Positions 4,487 through 5,385 of a DNA stretch of 5,385 nucleotides are shown here, piece after piece. Made by a program: the position numbers and the translations under genes. Below the pieces are notes generated by a model. The model did not search any database, was not told where the DNA came from, and was given only the letters and a program-made list of their open reading frames with translations. The stretch is from Candidatus Rokuibacteriota bacterium (lineage in GTDB: Bacteria > Methylomirabilota > Methylomirabilia > Rokubacteriales > JACPHL01), in the NCBI GenBank assembly GCA_016188625.1, contig JACPHL010000250.1, positions 1 to 5,385 on the forward strand. Direction: 5' to 3'. Within the stretch, counting starts at the first letter, position 1; each line of letters begins with the position of its first letter.

Positions 4487-5134
4487 GTGTTCCCGCCCTG
4501 GGTCCTGGAGCTCTGTCGGCCGGCGATCTGGCTCCTGGCCCGCCTCTACTTCGGCGTCCGGTTCCGCGGCGTGGAGCACCTCCCGCGCCGCGGCGCCGTC
4601 CTGCTCGTCCCGAATCACATCTCCTACGCCGACCCGGTCCTGGCGAGCATCCCGATCCGCCGGCCGATCCGCTACATGGCCTGGGCGGCCCTCTTCCGGG
4701 GCCGGTGGCTCGGCCGCCTCATCCGCTGGGCGGGAGCGTTCCCGGTCAGGACCGAGGAGATGGATCGGCGCGCGCCCCGCGAGGCTCTCCGCCTGCTCCG
4801 GGAGGGGCAGGCCGTCCTCATCTTCCCGGAGGGGGGGCGCTCGAAGGACGGCCGCCTTCAGCCGTTCAAGCCCGGCGCCTTCCGGCTCGCCCTGGCGGCT
4901 GGCGCGCCGGTGGTGCCGGTCACCATCACCGGCGCCTTCGAGGCCTGGCCGATGACCCGCCGCTTCCCGCGGCCGGGCCGGGTGACGGTCACCTACCACC
5001 GGCCCCTCACGGCCGCCGACCTCCCCCCGGGGAGCGACCCGAAGATCTGGCCCGCCCTGATGGCCGAGGCGGCCCGGCGCGCCGTGGCGGGCGCCCTCCC
5101 CCCGGCCTTCCAGCCCGACGACCTCACCCCTTGA
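4487..5134 (+). CDS. 1-acyl-sn-glycerol-3-phosphate acyltransferase-like (PlsC family)
   Basis: A 215-residue, inner-membrane-associated acyltransferase. PlsC enzymes transfer an acyl group to the sn-2 position of lysophosphatidic acid to make phosphatidic acid. All four motifs are visible: NHISYADP (43-50, NHx4D with His44/Asp49), GAFPVRT (83-89), FPEGGRS (113-119; canonical FPEGTRS has Thr for the second Gly) and VPVTITGA (143-150). A hydrophobic N-terminal stretch (about 5-24) may be a membrane anchor. The start is GTG 4487, because the homologous N-terminus begins there and upstream codons are antisense to GDPD; only a G-run precedes it, with no real Shine-Dalgarno. Its last 11 bp overlap the 3' end of the convergent RraA-like gene. 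The acyl acceptor is not determined by the sequence. Confidence 0.92.
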   Translation: MFPPWVLELCRPAIWLLARLYFGVRFRGVEHLPRRGAVLLVPNHISYADPVLASIPIRRPIRYMAWAALFRGRWLGRLIRWAGAFPVRTEEMDRRAPREALRLLREGQAVLIFPEGGRSKDGRLQPFKPGAFRLALAAGAPVVPVTITGAFEAWPMTRRFPRPGRVTVTYHRPLTAADLPPGSDPKIWPALMAEAARRAVAGALPPAFQPDDLTP

Positions 5135-5385
5135 GCTTGCCCCGGAGGCCCAGCAGGTCCACGGTGCTCTGACCGGCCTCGAGGCCGCGGCGGATCTTCT
5201 CTTCCCTCTCGCGGATCGCCCGGGCGCGCTCGAGGAGCGCCTTCGCCTCCTCGGCCGGGATCACCACAACCCCGTCGTCGTCGCCGGCGACGAGGTCACC
5301 GGGGCGTACCGGGATGCCGCCGCACTGGATCGGGACGCCGAGCGCGCCGAGGGTCTCCTTCACCGGGCCGCGGGGAGCCACGGCC
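5124..5385 (-). CDS. RraA / HMG-aldolase-like protein, C-terminal part (incomplete)
   Basis: The gene is cut by the right edge: only the last 87 residues are present, without a start codon. PVKETLGALGVPIQCGG, followed by PGDLVAGDDDGVVVIP and a charged C-terminal helix, are the usual C-terminal features of the RraA-like superfamily, which includes 4-hydroxy-4-methyl-2-oxoglutarate/4-carboxy-4-hydroxy-2-oxoadipate aldolases and the RNase E regulator RraA. The C-terminal extension (AIREREEKIRRGLEAGQSTV onward) is more typical of the aldolase-like members. The substrate-binding Arg-Asp motif lies outside the window, so aldolase activity cannot be judged. An alternative GTG at 5381 is an internal valine and should not be taken as the start. 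Stop TGA 5126-5124 overlaps the acyltransferase end by 11 bp. Confidence 0.85.
   Translation of the reverse strand, partial: AVAPRGPVKETLGALGVPIQCGGIPVRPGDLVAGDDDGVVVIPAEEAKALLERARAIREREEKIRRGLEAGQSTVDLLGLRGKLKG

Noticed and set aside
1-5385. CRISPR array, tRNA, rRNA, insertion sequence or transposase
   Set aside because: No regularly spaced repeats, no tRNA cloverleaf or conserved rRNA segments, and no transposase motifs were seen on either strand.

Overview
This is a very GC-rich window (coding stretches dominated by G/C third positions) from a bacterium. The gene content is a branched-chain-amino-acid-type (LivK-like) solute-binding protein coupled to an acyl-CoA dehydrogenase, plus a small 'virulence factor' family protein, a GDPD, a PlsC-type acyltransferase and an RraA-like protein. 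This content, the base composition and the repeated G6/C6 hairpins after stop codons are reminiscent of uncultured soil or subsurface lineages such as Rokubacteria/Methylomirabilota. That placement is an impression and is not shown by any marker gene here.

Layout. Positions 1-434 hold no convincing gene, but contain repeat and hairpin structures. Positions 435-2854 (minus strand) are a two-gene operon: a secreted type-I periplasmic binding protein (upstream) overlaps by ATGA with an acyl-CoA dehydrogenase (downstream). It has a near-consensus sigma70 promoter (TTGACA-N18-TACAAT) so close to the GTG start that the transcript should be leaderless or nearly so. An inverted repeat overlaps the -35 box. 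A divergent plus-strand unit (3037-3536) follows an extended -10 promoter. It encodes a 55-residue Lys/Arg-rich small protein and a 95-residue protein of the 'virulence factor' family. A convergent intergenic region (3537-3714) carries stacked hairpins. One of its segments is a 30/31 match, in opposite window orientation, to a segment in the 1-434 region.

The right part is lipid-related. A cytosolic glycerophosphodiester phosphodiesterase (3715-4458, minus) and a 1-acyl-glycerol-3-phosphate acyltransferase-like protein (4487-5134, plus) diverge across only 28 bp. The candidate promoter of the acyltransferase overlaps the start codon of the phosphodiesterase and would again give a leaderless GTG transcript. 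The acyltransferase overlaps by 11 bp, tail to tail, with the C-terminal part of an RraA/HMG-aldolase-like gene that runs off the right edge.

How the genes work together (inference). The binding protein probably captures a small organic solute and the dehydrogenase may oxidise its acyl-CoA derivative, although no permease gene is visible. GDPD releases glycerol-3-phosphate from phospholipid headgroup products, and the acyltransferase acts in phospholipid synthesis, so that divergent pair makes sense as phospholipid turnover. I see no obvious new multi-gene defence or mobile system. The most unusual signals are non-coding: a composite post-stop repeat module, two leaderless-type GTG promoters, and a possible operator between the divergent operons.
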